A DNA stretch of 64,000 nt, taken from the NCBI RefSeq assembly GCF_004114975.1, contig NZ_CP030051.1:3596001-3660000 (forward strand), written 5' to 3'. The position numbers and the translations under genes are program-made. This stretch comes from Bradyrhizobium guangdongense (GTDB lineage: Bacteria > Pseudomonadota > Alphaproteobacteria > Rhizobiales > Xanthobacteraceae). The notes beneath the pieces were generated by a model that was given only the letters and a program-made list of their open reading frames with translations, ran no database searches and was not told where the DNA came from. How positions within the stretch are numbered: position 1 is the first letter of the stretch; each line of letters opens with the position of its first letter. Below are positions 35,087 through 44,162 of this stretch, piece after piece.

Positions 35087-35251
35087 ATGCGCGCGCTCAG
35101 CTTCATCCTTGCTTTCAGCTTCGTGCTCGCCGGTTCCTCGCTCGCCGGTGCGCCGGACGGGGATCTGCCCGGTATTGGGACCTTCCAGTACAGCGGCTCA
35201 CCGGTCACGACCGCCGGGCCGCAGCCCATCGTCCTCGCGGCGCACTTCTGA
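35087..35251 (+). CDS. Small exported protein (54 aa)
   Basis: ATG 35087 with GGAG eight bases upstream gives 54 residues. The first ~20 form a clear signal peptide (MRALSFILAFSFVLAGSSLA), leaving a mature peptide of about 33 residues (APDGDLPGIGTFQYSG...PIVLAAHF). No domain is recognised. A longer in-frame start at 34874 is possible but would bury the signal peptide. The next small secreted-protein gene follows 33 bp later. Confidence 0.6.
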   Translation: MRALSFILAFSFVLAGSSLAGAPDGDLPGIGTFQYSGSPVTTAGPQPIVLAAHF

Positions 35252-35284
35252 TCACCAACAAGAAAATCAGCCGGCTAGGCCATC

Positions 35285-35650
35285 ATGCATCTTCGTTTCT
35301 GCGCCGCAGCGTTCCTGTCCGTTCTGGCGATCAACTCCGTTCAGGCGCAGGTCCGCTCACCGAGTCGATTGCCGGACCCCCGTAGCGAATTCGTGCGGCA
35401 ATGCGCGCCGCGCATGCTCGGGCGCTGGGAGCACCCGGAAGAGGTCTGTGGCTGTCTTCATGATCATGCCGCGGCCGTGGTCGAAGATCGCGACCTGCGC
35501 GAGGCGCTGCTGCGCGGCATCAGCGAGACCGGTGTGCCCACGATCGAGACCGATTGGGTGCCCGCGGCCAAGCAAAGCGAAATCGGCGCGACCTTCACCA
35601 AGATCGCCAAGCCGACCTTGCAGTGCATGTTCGACCCGGCAAAGTCTTAA
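35285..35650 (+). CDS. Small exported protein with cysteines, unknown
   Basis: This 121-residue protein has a signal peptide (MHLRFCAAAFLSVLAINSVQA, cleavage before QVRSP). The mature part is helical, with four cysteines: QCAPRM, EEVCGCLHDH and LQCMFD, arranged as two likely disulfides. It resembles small periplasmic 'hypothetical' proteins of rhizobia. No function can be assigned. It is close behind another small secreted gene and convergent with a third at 35655. Confidence 0.65.
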   Translation: MHLRFCAAAFLSVLAINSVQAQVRSPSRLPDPRSEFVRQCAPRMLGRWEHPEEVCGCLHDHAAAVVEDRDLREALLRGISETGVPTIETDWVPAAKQSEIGATFTKIAKPTLQCMFDPAKS

Positions 35651-35654
35651 GCCG

Positions 35655-35912
35655 TCACCTCGACTTGGGGCCGAACCGCGCCACGCAGGTGGCCGTTCGC
35701 ACGACGCCCTGATCGGTCATCTTCGAACCGCGCACTTCCTTGATCTGTCCGGCCGGGCAGGTACCGTCATCCACCTGCACACGCTGGCCGAGCTTGAGGT
35801 CGACGATATCCTGTTCGCGTCCGACCGTCGTTGCGTCGGCCGCCGGCGCAAGCGCGGAGAAGAGCAGGAGCGCCAGGCAGGTTGCGCGGCCGAATGACGT
35901 GACATGTGACAT
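35655..35912 (-). CDS. Small exported protein (85 aa), unknown
   Basis: ATG 35912 (first codons MSHVTSFGRA) gives 85 residues with a signal peptide (CLALLLFSALAPAADA). The mature domain is about 55 residues (VGREQDIVDLKLGQRVQVDD, then GTCPAGQIKEV and VRTATCVARFG), holding two cysteines that may pair. An upstream ATG at 35975 would add 21 residues before the signal, which is unlikely. The family is unknown to me beyond recollection of similar small Bradyrhizobium proteins. Confidence 0.6.
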   Translation of the reverse strand: MSHVTSFGRATCLALLLFSALAPAADATTVGREQDIVDLKLGQRVQVDDGTCPAGQIKEVRGSKMTDQGVVRTATCVARFGPKSR

Positions 35913-35981
35913 GACGAAGATTCCCGGAGTCGATTGTCGCGATGTTAGGGACCGACCAGCGATTCTGATAGTCAACCTTCG

Positions 35982-37451
35982 TCACGCCCGCCGGGCGGAT
36001 CTGCCCCTGCTGCGCAAGGCGGTCCGCGACGCGCGCGCCAGCCGTTCCGCGGCGGCGACCAGGCGCGGAACCGGGTGCCCCGAAAATCCCAGCACGAAAC
36101 CGGGCAGCGGCCGCGCCCGCGCATAGGTCTCGGCAAGCAGCCAGCCTTCCGCGCCTGCGGCCTGTTTCGCCTCAGCCGCGACGGAAGGTGCAACCGACGG
36201 ATCGAATTGCGCCACGAGGTGCAAGCCCTGTGACGGCATCGGAACCGACAGCGCGCCATCCGACGCCGCTTCCAGCGTCTCTGCCAGCGCATCGCGCGCC
36301 TCACGATAGAGCTTTCGCACGCGCTTCAAATTCGCTGCAAAGGCGCCGGCATTGAGCATGTCGGCGACTGCGCCTTCCATCAACGTGCCGGGAAAGCGGT
36401 CCAGCGCAGCACGCGCGGCCGTGACGTCGCCGATGAGGCGCTCGGGCAGGGCGCAATAGCCGATGCGCAGGCCTGGAAACAGCGTCTTGGCAAACGTGCC
36501 CATATAGATCACGCGCTGGAGGCGATCGATGCCTGCCAGCGACATCAGCGGCGCGCCGTCATAGCGAAACTCGCTATCGTAGTCATCCTCGAACACGAAG
36601 GCGCCGGCCTGCTTTGCCCAATCGAGCAGCTCCAGCCGGCGCGACATCGACATCTGCACGCCGAGCGGGAATTGGTGCGATGGGGTCACATAGGCCGCGC
36701 GCGCCGATGGTGCGGCGGCGCGGCCCAGAGCGACTTGCAGGCCATGCCGGTCGACTGGAGTGGGCACGGTGCGATAGCCGCATTGCGCGATGGTCCTGCG
36801 CGCGACGGGATAGCCGGGATCCTCACACCAGATCTGATCGTTAGCCTTCAGGATCGCGCCGAGCACGATGCGCAGCGTGTGCAGCGTGCCCGACGTGAGC
36901 ATGATGTGGTCGGGGTCGCAGCGCAGTCCCCGCGCTGACAACAAATGATCGGCGATGGCGACCCGCAACTCGCGACTGCCGCGCGGGTCGCCGTAGTGCA
37001 GATGCTCGGCGCCGAACGCGCGCATGCGCCGGCCAACGAATGCGCGAAAGCGCTGCACCGCGCGCTCATCGATATGAGTGCAGCCGAGCGCGAGCGCGCC
37101 CTGCCTGGGCGCTTCGATAATGACCTTCGGCTTCTTCGGTGCGGTGGCGCGTGCCGGAATCTGCGCGGCCACGAAGGTGCCGGAGCCGACGGTGGCCTCC
37201 GCAAATCCGTCGGCGATCAGACGTTCATAGGCCGTGACGACGGCGTTACGCCGGAACCCGGTCTGCTTGGCCAGGATGCGCGACGGCGGCAGCGGCTCGC
37301 CTGACTTGACGAGGCCAGAGACAATCACCTCGCATAGCGCCTGGTACAACCGATGCGCCGAGGAGGCGCCGGCGGTGATGTGCGGCCCGGTGAAATCCAG
37401 TGGCAATTCGGCTTTGGCCGGCGAGGTGGAATTGGTCGGAATTTTTTGCAT
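35982..37451 (-). CDS. MocR/PdxR-type regulator (GntR HTH fused to aminotransferase fold)
   Basis: ATG 37451 gives 489 residues. A GntR-type winged helix (about 25-90: LYQALCEVIVSGLVKSGEPLP..TGFRRNAVVTAYERLIADGFA) is fused to a class I aminotransferase fold (about 130-480) with the PLP-binding block YMGTFAKTLFPGLRIGYCALP. MocR/PdxR proteins bind PLP as effector and usually control vitamin B6 or amine metabolism. The divergent neighbour starting 75 bp away is a pyridoxamine-oxidase-like gene, which fits PdxR-like control. The start at 37547 would run over the divergent gene. Confidence 0.9.
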   Translation of the reverse strand: MQKIPTNSTSPAKAELPLDFTGPHITAGASSAHRLYQALCEVIVSGLVKSGEPLPPSRILAKQTGFRRNAVVTAYERLIADGFAEATVGSGTFVAAQIPARATAPKKPKVIIEAPRQGALALGCTHIDERAVQRFRAFVGRRMRAFGAEHLHYGDPRGSRELRVAIADHLLSARGLRCDPDHIMLTSGTLHTLRIVLGAILKANDQIWCEDPGYPVARRTIAQCGYRTVPTPVDRHGLQVALGRAAAPSARAAYVTPSHQFPLGVQMSMSRRLELLDWAKQAGAFVFEDDYDSEFRYDGAPLMSLAGIDRLQRVIYMGTFAKTLFPGLRIGYCALPERLIGDVTAARAALDRFPGTLMEGAVADMLNAGAFAANLKRVRKLYREARDALAETLEAASDGALSVPMPSQGLHLVAQFDPSVAPSVAAEAKQAAGAEGWLLAETYARARPLPGFVLGFSGHPVPRLVAAAERLARASRTALRSRGRSARRA

Positions 37452-37526
37452 GGAATTGGCACTATCGCAGACCAAATGCACCGCTACAACTGCTGCGGAC
37501 TTCTTCCAATCCCGACAGGAGCGGCC

Positions 37527-38252
37527 GTGAGCCAGACCGAAAACCAAACTGTCTATCCGACCTCAGCGCGCAACCAGGTCAAGCGCCGGCACGACCGCGG
37601 CTTCTACGATCACGCCACCGTTCACCGCATCCTGGATTCCTCGATGCTGTGCCACGTCTCCTACGTTATCGACGGCCAGCCCTATTGCACGCCGACCTTC
37701 TTCTGGCGCGAGGGGACCAGGCTCTATTGGCACGGCTCCAGCGCGAGCCGCATGCTGCGTAGCCAGACCAAAGGTGAGCGCGTCTGCCTGACGGTTGCCC
37801 ATCTCGACAGCCTCGTGCTGGCGCGCTGCGGCTTCAATCATTCCGCCGACTACCGCGCGGTGATGGCGTTCGGCACTGCCTACCTCGTCACCGACCCCGC
37901 GGAGAAAGAACGCGCGGTGATCGCGATGGTCGATCGCTTCTTCCCGGCTCGCACAGCCACCCTGCGGGCGAGCAACACCCAGGAAATCAAGGCGACCTCG
38001 TTCATCGCGATGGAGATCGAGGAGGCCTCCGCAAAAATCCGCGCCAAGGGTGTCGCCGACGACGATGAGGATTACGAGTTGCCGATTTACGCCGAGCGCA
38101 TTCCGGTCCGCACCGTCCTCGGCGCGCCGGAGCCGTGTCCGCGGCTGCTCGACGGCGTAAGCCGGCCGGCGACGCTGAATGGCTACTCGGAGGGCCGACT
38201 GCTCGAAGATGCATTGCGGGATGCTTATTTTGTGGAGTACCCGAACGGCTGA
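37527..38252 (+). CDS. Pyridoxamine 5'-phosphate oxidase-like flavin-binding protein
   Basis: GTG 37527, with AGGAG six bases upstream (37516-37520), gives 241 residues. The N-terminal ~150 residues follow the split-barrel flavin reductase/PNPOx-like pattern: HRILDSSMLCHVSYVIDGQPYCTP, TRLYWHGSSASRML, VCLTVAHLDSLVLARCGFNHS and VMAFGTAYLV. The substrate is unknown; this 'nitroimidazole-resistance' subgroup binds FMN or heme. It is divergent from the PdxR-like regulator, which probably controls it. Confidence 0.82.
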   Translation: MSQTENQTVYPTSARNQVKRRHDRGFYDHATVHRILDSSMLCHVSYVIDGQPYCTPTFFWREGTRLYWHGSSASRMLRSQTKGERVCLTVAHLDSLVLARCGFNHSADYRAVMAFGTAYLVTDPAEKERAVIAMVDRFFPARTATLRASNTQEIKATSFIAMEIEEASAKIRAKGVADDDEDYELPIYAERIPVRTVLGAPEPCPRLLDGVSRPATLNGYSEGRLLEDALRDAYFVEYPNG

Positions 38253-38303
38253 AATCGGTTAGCTTGCGGGCACCCTGATCATTTGGATGCCTGGAGTTGC
38301 CCG

Positions 38304-39581
38304 ATGAATGCCGATACGCAACAGAGGATTCTTGACGCCGTCGATGCCGGCTTCGAAGCCCAGCTTGCGACCACCCGCGATTTCGTCGCGATTCCCTCGA
38401 CCCGTGGCGCCGAGGGACCCTGCCAGGACATGATCGGCGACCTCCTGCGCGCGCGCGGTTACGAGGTCGACGACTGGCACATCAATGTTGACGATTTGAG
38501 GGAGCTGCGCGGCTTTGGGCCGATCGAGCATGATTTCTCCAAGGCGCGCACCGTGGTCGGCACCTATCGTCCGGCGACTGAAGCCGGCAAATCGCTGATC
38601 CTCCAGGGCCACTGCGACGTGGTGCCGGCAGGTCCCCTGGAATTGTGGGACACGCCGCCATTCTCGCCCGTCATCAAGGACGGAAAGATGTTCGGCCGCG
38701 GCGCCTGCGACATGAAGTCGGGCACCATTGGTGCGCTCTATGCAGTTGATGCGATCAAGGCCGCTGGCCTCAAGCCGACCGCGCGGATTCACTTCCAGTC
38801 GGTGATCGAGGAGGAGAGCACCGGCGTCGGCGCGCTCTCGACGCTGCAGCGCGGTTACAGGGCCGATGCCTGCTTCATCCCCGAGCCGACCTCCGGCAAG
38901 ATGGTGCGCTCGCAGGTCGGCGTGATCTGGTTTCGGCTGCGCGTGAAGGGCCACCCGACTCATGTCGCCTTTGCCGGCTCGGGCTCCAATGCGATCATGG
39001 CGGCTTATCATCTCGTTCACGCGTTGCAGAAACTCGAGATCGAGTGGAACGAGCGTGCCAAGGCCGACCGTCACTTCAAGACGCTCAACCATCCCATCAA
39101 CTTCAACCCCGGCATCATCAAGGGCGGCGACTGGGCCTCCAGCGTGCCGGCCTGGTGCGACGTCGACTGCCGTATCGCCATCCTGCCGGGCTGGTCCGTC
39201 GCCGATCACCAGAAGGAGATTTTGGCCTGCGTTGCAGCCGCCTCGCGCGACCACCGCTTCCTCGCCAACAATCCGCCCGAGGTCCAGTGGTCTGGCTTCC
39301 TGTCGGAAGGTTATGAACTGACCGACGCCGCCGCGCCGGAAGCTGCATTCGGCAAGGCTTTCAACAAGGTCTATGGCGGCGCGGTCGAGGATCTGGTCTT
39401 CACCGCGCTCACCGACACCCGCTTCTACGGTCTCAACCACGGCATTCCCAGCCTGTGCTTCGGCGCCAGCGGCGGCGAGATGCACGGCTTCAACGAGTTC
39501 GTCGATCTGGAGTCGCTGAAGAAGACTACCAAGGCAATGGCGCTGTTCATCGCGGAATGGTGCGGGGTGGAGAAGATGTAG
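38304..39581 (+). CDS. M20-family metallo-deacylase/peptidase (ArgE/DapE type)
   Basis: The 425-residue protein has the two-zinc signature of the M20 family: QGHCDVVPAG (H103, D105), GRGACDMKSG (D136), EEEST (E169-E171), a dimerisation lid domain in the middle, and a C-terminal FGASGGEMHGFNEF with the last metal His. It removes acyl groups from amino acids or cleaves short amide substrates in the cytoplasm; the exact substrate cannot be read from sequence. ATG 38304 (MNADTQQ) is chosen; the 38283 TTG would add seven residues. It lies 51 bp after the PNPOx-like gene in the same direction. Confidence 0.88.
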   Translation: MNADTQQRILDAVDAGFEAQLATTRDFVAIPSTRGAEGPCQDMIGDLLRARGYEVDDWHINVDDLRELRGFGPIEHDFSKARTVVGTYRPATEAGKSLILQGHCDVVPAGPLELWDTPPFSPVIKDGKMFGRGACDMKSGTIGALYAVDAIKAAGLKPTARIHFQSVIEEESTGVGALSTLQRGYRADACFIPEPTSGKMVRSQVGVIWFRLRVKGHPTHVAFAGSGSNAIMAAYHLVHALQKLEIEWNERAKADRHFKTLNHPINFNPGIIKGGDWASSVPAWCDVDCRIAILPGWSVADHQKEILACVAAASRDHRFLANNPPEVQWSGFLSEGYELTDAAAPEAAFGKAFNKVYGGAVEDLVFTALTDTRFYGLNHGIPSLCFGASGGEMHGFNEFVDLESLKKTTKAMALFIAEWCGVEKM

Positions 39582-39608
39582 CGGCTGCTTCGAGCGGTGC
39601 TGTAGGAG

Positions 39609-39690
39609 GGGCAAAGGCGCTCTTGCGCCGTGCCCAGCCTTTTTCTCCGACATGGCCAAAATCGTGGGCACGCTTCGCTTTGCCCACCCT
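39609..39690. repeat. Intergenic repeat with two hairpins (GGGCA...TGCCC type)
   Basis: The first hairpin, GGGCAaaGGCGC-TCTT-GCGCCgTGCCC, is at 39609-39635. The second, GTGGGCA-CGCTTCGCTT-TGCCCAC, is at 39664-39687 and is followed by CCTAAAAAGC. The block follows the M20 gene and may terminate it. Similar GTGGGCA/TGCCCAC repeats are recalled as frequent in Bradyrhizobium intergenic DNA. Confidence 0.6.
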
Positions 39691-39825
39691 AAAAAGCCCG
39701 GTTGGAGCTACCGCCGCCTGAAACATGGCATCCAGATGCTTTAAGCTTAAAAGAAAGGCTAGGATGCCACCCTCGGCGGTGGCAGACTGCCGCCCGGTTC
39801 GCCAGACGAGTCCTCGGGAGTCACC

Positions 39826-40635
39826 ATGCGCGATTGGGATGATGCTTACGCCAATTCGGCCCATATCCCGGGCTCGGACAAGATGCCGGCGCAATGGGCG
39901 GAGCGGGCGGCGGCCTACCGTGCCGCTCTGAAGGGGTTTCGTGCGGACATCGCCTACGGCTCCGGGGAGCGTCAACGCTTCGATCTCGTGCTGCCCGAGG
40001 GCGACAGCAAGGGCCTCGTCGTGTTCGTGCACGGGGGCTACTGGATGCGCTTCGACAAATCGACCTGGACGGATATCGCCGAAGGCGCGCGTCGCCACGG
40101 ATGGACGGTTTGCTTGCCGAGTTACACGCTGACGCCGGCTGCACGCATCCCTGATATCACCGCGGAAATATCATCCGCGATCGCGAAAGCGGCCTCGCTT
40201 GTCGCGGGACCGATCCGGCTCGCCGGGCATTCCGCCGGCGGTCATCTCGTCACGCGCATGCTGTGCGACGACAGCGGGCTCGAACCTTCCGTATTCAACC
40301 GCATTGCGGGTACGCTTTCGATCAGCGGTCTGCACGATCTGCGACCGCTGCTCAAGACGAAGATGAATGAGACGCTGCGGATGACCATGGAGGAGGCGAG
40401 CCTCGAAAGCGCGGCCTTGCATCTGCCGCGCGGGCATTCGCCGGTCACCGCCTGGGTCGGCGGCAGCGAGCGGCCGGAATTCATCCGCCAGTCCGATCTG
40501 CTGGCTAATGTCTGGACCAGTTTTGATGTGCCCACGCGCCTCGTCGTCGATCCCGGCCTCAACCATTTCACCGTGATCGACGGGCTGAAGGATCCGTCGT
40601 CGCCGATCACTGCGCGCCTGATCGGCCTCGATTGA
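39826..40635 (+). CDS. Alpha/beta-hydrolase kynurenine formamidase (AFMID-type)
   Basis: The 269-residue alpha/beta hydrolase has the HGGYW motif (residues 69-73) characteristic of eukaryotic-type arylformamidase, a nucleophile elbow GHSAGGHL (S136), a C-terminal VVDPG acid region and LNHFTV with the catalytic His. It is expected to hydrolyse N-formylkynurenine to kynurenine. The assignment is supported by the next two genes, kynA and kynU. Most bacteria use the unrelated metal-dependent KynB cyclase-type enzyme; no such gene is seen here. ATG 39826 is preceded by GGGAGTCACC. The operon begins with this gene. Confidence 0.8.
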   Translation: MRDWDDAYANSAHIPGSDKMPAQWAERAAAYRAALKGFRADIAYGSGERQRFDLVLPEGDSKGLVVFVHGGYWMRFDKSTWTDIAEGARRHGWTVCLPSYTLTPAARIPDITAEISSAIAKAASLVAGPIRLAGHSAGGHLVTRMLCDDSGLEPSVFNRIAGTLSISGLHDLRPLLKTKMNETLRMTMEEASLESAALHLPRGHSPVTAWVGGSERPEFIRQSDLLANVWTSFDVPTRLVVDPGLNHFTVIDGLKDPSSPITARLIGLD

Positions 40636-40670
40636 GCCGGGGCAGGGATGATCGATCGGGAGGGACTGCT

Positions 40671-41510
40671 ATGACGTCCAGCGATTACGATCCCACCAGC
40701 GAAGGCGCCGAGACCGATTTTTCCCGGCGCATGTCCTATGGCGACTATTTGGCACTCGATGCGATTCTCGGCGCGCAGCATCCATTGTCGGAAGCGCATG
40801 ACGAGATGCTGTTCATCATCCAGCATCAGACCACCGAACTCTGGATGCGCCTTGCCATCCACGAGCTCAGCGCCGCGCGGCGCGCCATTGCCAAAGACGA
40901 GGTGCAGCCCGCGATGAAAATGCTGGCGCGCATGTCGCGCATCTTCGAGCAGCTCAATAATGCCTGGGACGTGCTGCGCACGATGACGCCGAGCGAATAT
41001 ACGCGCTTCCGCTCCCAGCTCGGTCAATCTTCCGGATTTCAGTCGCGTCAATACCGGCTGAATGAATATCTGCTCGGCAACCGCAATCACGCCATGCTGA
41101 AGCCGCACGCGCACGACGTGGAAACGACCAGGCTGCTCGAAGCCGAGCTCGCGACCCCGAGTCTCTATGACGAGGTGCTGCGGCTCGCCGATCGCCACGG
41201 GCTGACGATGCCGGCGGCGGTGCTGGCGCGCGACGTCCGCGAGACCCACAGCTTCAGTGAAGGCGTGCTGCAAGCCTGGCGGATCGTCTACGAGGCGCCG
41301 GAGACGCACTGGATGCTGTACGAGCTCGCCGAGAAGCTGGTCGATTTCGAGGATTACTTCCGGCGCTGGCGCTTCAACCACGTGACGACGGTTGAACGCG
41401 TCATTGGCTTCAAGCGCGGCACCGGCGGGACCGGCGGTGTCAGCTACCTCAAGCGCATGCTGGAGGTCGAGCTGTTCCCCGAACTCTGGCGCGTCCGTAC
41501 CATTCTGTAG
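40671..41510 (+). CDS. kynA: Tryptophan 2,3-dioxygenase
   Basis: ATG 40671, with GGGAGGG upstream, gives 279 residues, the usual bacterial size. It shows [75 protein letters not shown] with the heme-ligand His region, and the C-terminal [13 protein letters not shown]. It opens the indole ring of L-tryptophan to N-formylkynurenine using heme iron and O2, in the cytoplasm. It sits between the formamidase and kynU genes, all transcribed together. Confidence 0.96.
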   Translation: MTSSDYDPTSEGAETDFSRRMSYGDYLALDAILGAQHPLSEAHDEMLFIIQHQTTELWMRLAIHELSAARRAIAKDEVQPAMKMLARMSRIFEQLNNAWDVLRTMTPSEYTRFRSQLGQSSGFQSRQYRLNEYLLGNRNHAMLKPHAHDVETTRLLEAELATPSLYDEVLRLADRHGLTMPAAVLARDVRETHSFSEGVLQAWRIVYEAPETHWMLYELAEKLVDFEDYFRRWRFNHVTTVERVIGFKRGTGGTGGVSYLKRMLEVELFPELWRVRTIL

Positions 41511-41518
41511 AATTGCTC

Positions 41519-42721
41519 ATGACCAGATATCGCGTCTACGACGACACCAAAGCGCTATTTCATCTCCCCGAGGGGGTGATCTATCTCGACGGCAATTCGC
41601 TCGGCGCGCTGCCGCTGGGCGTTGCCGAGCGGGTTGGCCGTGTCATCACGACCGAGTGGGGCAACGAACTGATCCGCGCCTGGAACAGTGCGGGCTGGTA
41701 TGCCCAGCCGCGCCACGTCGGCGATCGCATCGCGCGCCTGATCGGCGCCGAACCCGGCTCCGTGATGGTCGGCGACACGCTGTCGCTCAAGGTCTATCAG
41801 GCGCTCGCCGCAGCGCTCGATATGAACGCCTCGCGCAAGGTCGTTTTGTCCGACACCGGCAATTTCCCAACCGACCTTTACATGGCCGAGGGCCTGATCG
41901 CGACGCTCGAGCGCGGGCATCAATTGCGCCTAGTGGCGCCGGAGGAGATCGAGTCCGCGCTGTCGGAAGAGATTGCGGTGCTCTACGTCACCCAGGTCGA
42001 CTACCGCACCGGCCGCCGCCACGACATGGCGAAGTTGACTGGGAAGGCCCATGCGCTCGGCATCGTCACAGTTTGGGATCTCGCCCATTCGGCCGGCGCG
42101 CTATCGGTTGATCTCGCCGGCTGTGGCGTCGATTTCGCCGCCGGCTGCACCTACAAATATCTCAACGCCGGCCCGGGCGCGCCGGCCTTCCTCTACGTCT
42201 CACCGCGCCATGCCGACGACGCGCGCGCTGCATTGTCCGGATGGATGGGCCATGCAAAGCCCTTCGCCTTCGAGCTTGCCTATGCGGCCGCCGGCGGCGT
42301 CGAGCGCATGCGCGTCGGCACGCCGCCGGTGCTGGCGATGGCAGCGCTGGAGGCATCGCTCGATATCTGGGATCGCGTCGACATCAATGAAGTCCGCACC
42401 CGCTCGCTGGCGCTTGGCGATCTGCTGATTGCGGAGGTTGAGCGTCGTTGCCGGTCGTTGAGGCTGGTGACCCCGCGTGCGCACGAACGTCGCGGCTCCC
42501 AGGTCTCCTTCGCCTTCGAGGGCGGTTACGCCGCCATGCAGGCGCTCATCGCCCGCGGCGTGATCGGCGATTTCCGCGCGCCTGATATCATGAGGTTCGG
42601 AATCACGCCGCTGTATATCGGTGAAAGCGAGATTGTTCGTGCCGCCGAGATCATCGAGGAGGTGATCGTGGGCGAGGTATGGCGCCGGCCGGAATATCAG
42701 ATTGTGAATGCGGTGACGTGA
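41519..42721 (+). CDS. kynU: Kynureninase
   Basis: The 400-residue PLP enzyme of fold type I cleaves kynurenine to anthranilate and alanine. Landmarks are IYLDGNSLGALPLG, LSDTGNFPTDLYMAEG, the cofactor-binding WDLAHSAGALSVDLAGCG and the PLP-lysine region CTYKYLNAGPGAPAF. ATG 41519 follows kynA by eight bases, so the three genes form one operon running formamidase-kynA-kynU. Anthranilate could re-enter tryptophan synthesis or be degraded; no 3-hydroxylase (kmo) is seen nearby. The gene is followed by an intergenic repeat. Confidence 0.95.
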   Translation: MTRYRVYDDTKALFHLPEGVIYLDGNSLGALPLGVAERVGRVITTEWGNELIRAWNSAGWYAQPRHVGDRIARLIGAEPGSVMVGDTLSLKVYQALAAALDMNASRKVVLSDTGNFPTDLYMAEGLIATLERGHQLRLVAPEEIESALSEEIAVLYVTQVDYRTGRRHDMAKLTGKAHALGIVTVWDLAHSAGALSVDLAGCGVDFAAGCTYKYLNAGPGAPAFLYVSPRHADDARAALSGWMGHAKPFAFELAYAAAGGVERMRVGTPPVLAMAALEASLDIWDRVDINEVRTRSLALGDLLIAEVERRCRSLRLVTPRAHERRGSQVSFAFEGGYAAMQALIARGVIGDFRAPDIMRFGITPLYIGESEIVRAAEIIEEVIVGEVWRRPEYQIVNAVT

Positions 42722-42739
42722 GCAGGCGGCCTATCCAGC

Positions 42740-42825
42740 CGTCATTGCGAGGAGCTGTTGCGACGAAGCAATCTAGAGTCTCTCTGCGGAGGACTCTGGA
42801 TTGCTTCGCTTCGCTCGCAATGACG
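42740..42825. repeat. CGTCATTGCGAG-type inverted intergenic repeat, copy 2
   Basis: It starts CGTCATTGCGAG and ends CTCGCAATGACG, with internal GAAGCAATCTAGAGTC and GGACTCTGGATTGCTTCG arms. It is shorter than the copy at 16014 and more nearly perfect, folding into one long stem. It follows kynU by 18 bp and could act as a transcription barrier. Confidence 0.75.
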
Positions 42826-42932
42826 GGTGGAGTGCAGGGCGCCCAATTCACGGTAACCATTATCTCGGACATCATTGCTTTGCCGCGCGAAGCCATTCAC
42901 GCTGGGCCAACAAGGAATTGGGAGGACATCTG

Positions 42933-43331
42933 ATGACGCCGCTCGAGAAACTTAAAGCGATGAAGATGCCGTTCGCCGAGCTCAAGGGCGTCGAGTTCAT
43001 CGAGGCCGGGAAGGACCGCGTCGTCGCGCGGATGAGGGTCAGGCCCGATCTCTGCACCCTCAATCACACCATCCACGGCGGCGCGGTGATGGCGCTTGCG
43101 GATTCCGTCGGAGCTGCGGCGACCGTGATCAACCTGCCGGAGGACGCCAAGGGCACGACTACGCTCGAGAGCAAAACCAATTTCATCGGTGCGGCCAAGG
43201 AGGGAAACACCGTCATCGCGACCGCCACCCCGGTCCACCGCGGCCGCCGAACCCAGGTCTGGACCACCCGGCTTGAGACCGAGGACGGCAAGCTGGTCGC
43301 TATGGTGACCCAGACGCAGCTGGTCCTGTAA
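42933..43331 (+). CDS. PaaI-family hotdog thioesterase
   Basis: ATG 42933 with GGGAGGA upstream gives 132 residues. The hotdog-fold signature is NHTIHGGAVMALADSVGAAATV, holding the catalytic region of the PaaI/4HBT-II group, followed by TTLESKTNFIGAAKEGNTVIATATPVHRGRRTQVW. It hydrolyses acyl- or aromatic-CoA thioesters in the cytoplasm; the natural acyl group is unknown. The in-frame ATG at 42801 would add 44 residues from repeat DNA and is unlikely. It is preceded by the copy-2 repeat, so it probably has its own promoter. Confidence 0.88.
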   Translation: MTPLEKLKAMKMPFAELKGVEFIEAGKDRVVARMRVRPDLCTLNHTIHGGAVMALADSVGAAATVINLPEDAKGTTTLESKTNFIGAAKEGNTVIATATPVHRGRRTQVWTTRLETEDGKLVAMVTQTQLVL

Positions 43332-43483
43332 GACTACGGGGCCTTGATTTTGTTAACGAATTAGTCGTCTGCGCTGCCTCAAACTTGAGCGGGTTCCCAT
43401 CTTGAAATTCTTGCTGCGACGCACAATATTGGAGGCCTAGGGATTCGAACGCCTCCTCGAGGGACACCAAGAGGAGTTTTGAC

Positions 43484-44089
43484 GTGGTACTTGAAGACAC
43501 CGTCCGCACCGCCCCGGGCTATGTGCGGACCCTGATCCAGCAGGAAGAATTGCCGCTGCTGCGCGATCACCTGCTCAGACTAGATGCCGAAAGCCGGCAT
43601 GATCGTTTCAACGGGTTTCTCGACGATAGTTTCATCGAGCGTTACGCAGCCCGCTGCGCCGAGGACGGCACTGTGATCGTCGCCTACATCGTCGACGGCG
43701 TGGTCCGCGGTGCGGCTGAGCTGCATCCGCCGGAGGGCGATTCGCTGCCCGAAGTAGCTTTTAGCGTAGAGGCCTCCTCGCGGCGTCAGAACGTCGGCAC
43801 GGTGCTGTTCAGCCGCCTGATCGCCGAAGCACGCTGGAAGGGCTACAAGAGCCTGCGCATCACCACGGGCGCGGAGAATCATGCCATGCGCGCGCTCGCC
43901 AGGAAGTTTGGCGCCCATCTGCAATTCCGCCATGGCGAATCCACCGGCACAATCGATCTTACCAAGACCGCCGAGGACGAGCTTGCCGATCTCGCCGCCG
44001 CGCCGTTCAAGGCTGGTCGCGCGCTTCTCAGCTTCAACTCCACCTGCTGGAAGTTGATCTCCAGCATGTACGGCAATCGCGCGGCTTGA
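43484..44089 (+). CDS. GNAT-family N-acetyltransferase
   Basis: GTG 43484, with AAGAGGAG upstream, gives 201 residues. The GNAT core is visible: VAYIVDGVVRGAAELHPPEG, PEVAFSVEASSRRQNVGTVLFSRLIAEARWKGYKSL with the acetyl-CoA loop RRQNVGT, and ENHAMRALARKFGA. Substrate is unknown. The protein runs about 55 residues past the domain. The gene has its own terminator 22 bp downstream. Confidence 0.85.
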   Translation: MVLEDTVRTAPGYVRTLIQQEELPLLRDHLLRLDAESRHDRFNGFLDDSFIERYAARCAEDGTVIVAYIVDGVVRGAAELHPPEGDSLPEVAFSVEASSRRQNVGTVLFSRLIAEARWKGYKSLRITTGAENHAMRALARKFGAHLQFRHGESTGTIDLTKTAEDELADLAAAPFKAGRALLSFNSTCWKLISSMYGNRAA

Positions 44090-44110
44090 TCCCAAAGACT
44101 GAATCAAAAA

Positions 44111-44139
44111 GCGGACCGGCGCGAGGCCGGTCCGCATTT
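44111..44139 (+). terminator. Rho-independent terminator after the GNAT gene
   Basis: GCGGACCGGC-GCGAG-GCCGGTCCGC is a perfect 10-bp stem (44111-44135) followed by ATTTTGTT. It lies 22 bp after the GNAT stop. The A-rich left flank (CAAAAA) could let it serve the convergent minus-strand gene at 44163 as well. Confidence 0.85.
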
Positions 44140-44162
44140 TGTTGATCCAAAGGAATGAGTGT

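Noticed and set aside
37455..37475. TTGGCAC resembling a sigma-54 -24 element in the pdxR-like/PNPOx-like spacer
   Set aside because: Ten bases after GG comes GA instead of GC, so the -12 element is missing.
43415..43455. tRNA-like T-arm on the minus strand (GTTCGAATCC next to CCTCCA)
   Set aside because: The five bases before and after the loop do not pair, and no D-arm, anticodon arm or matching 5' acceptor end is present, so it is a chance match or a decayed remnant.
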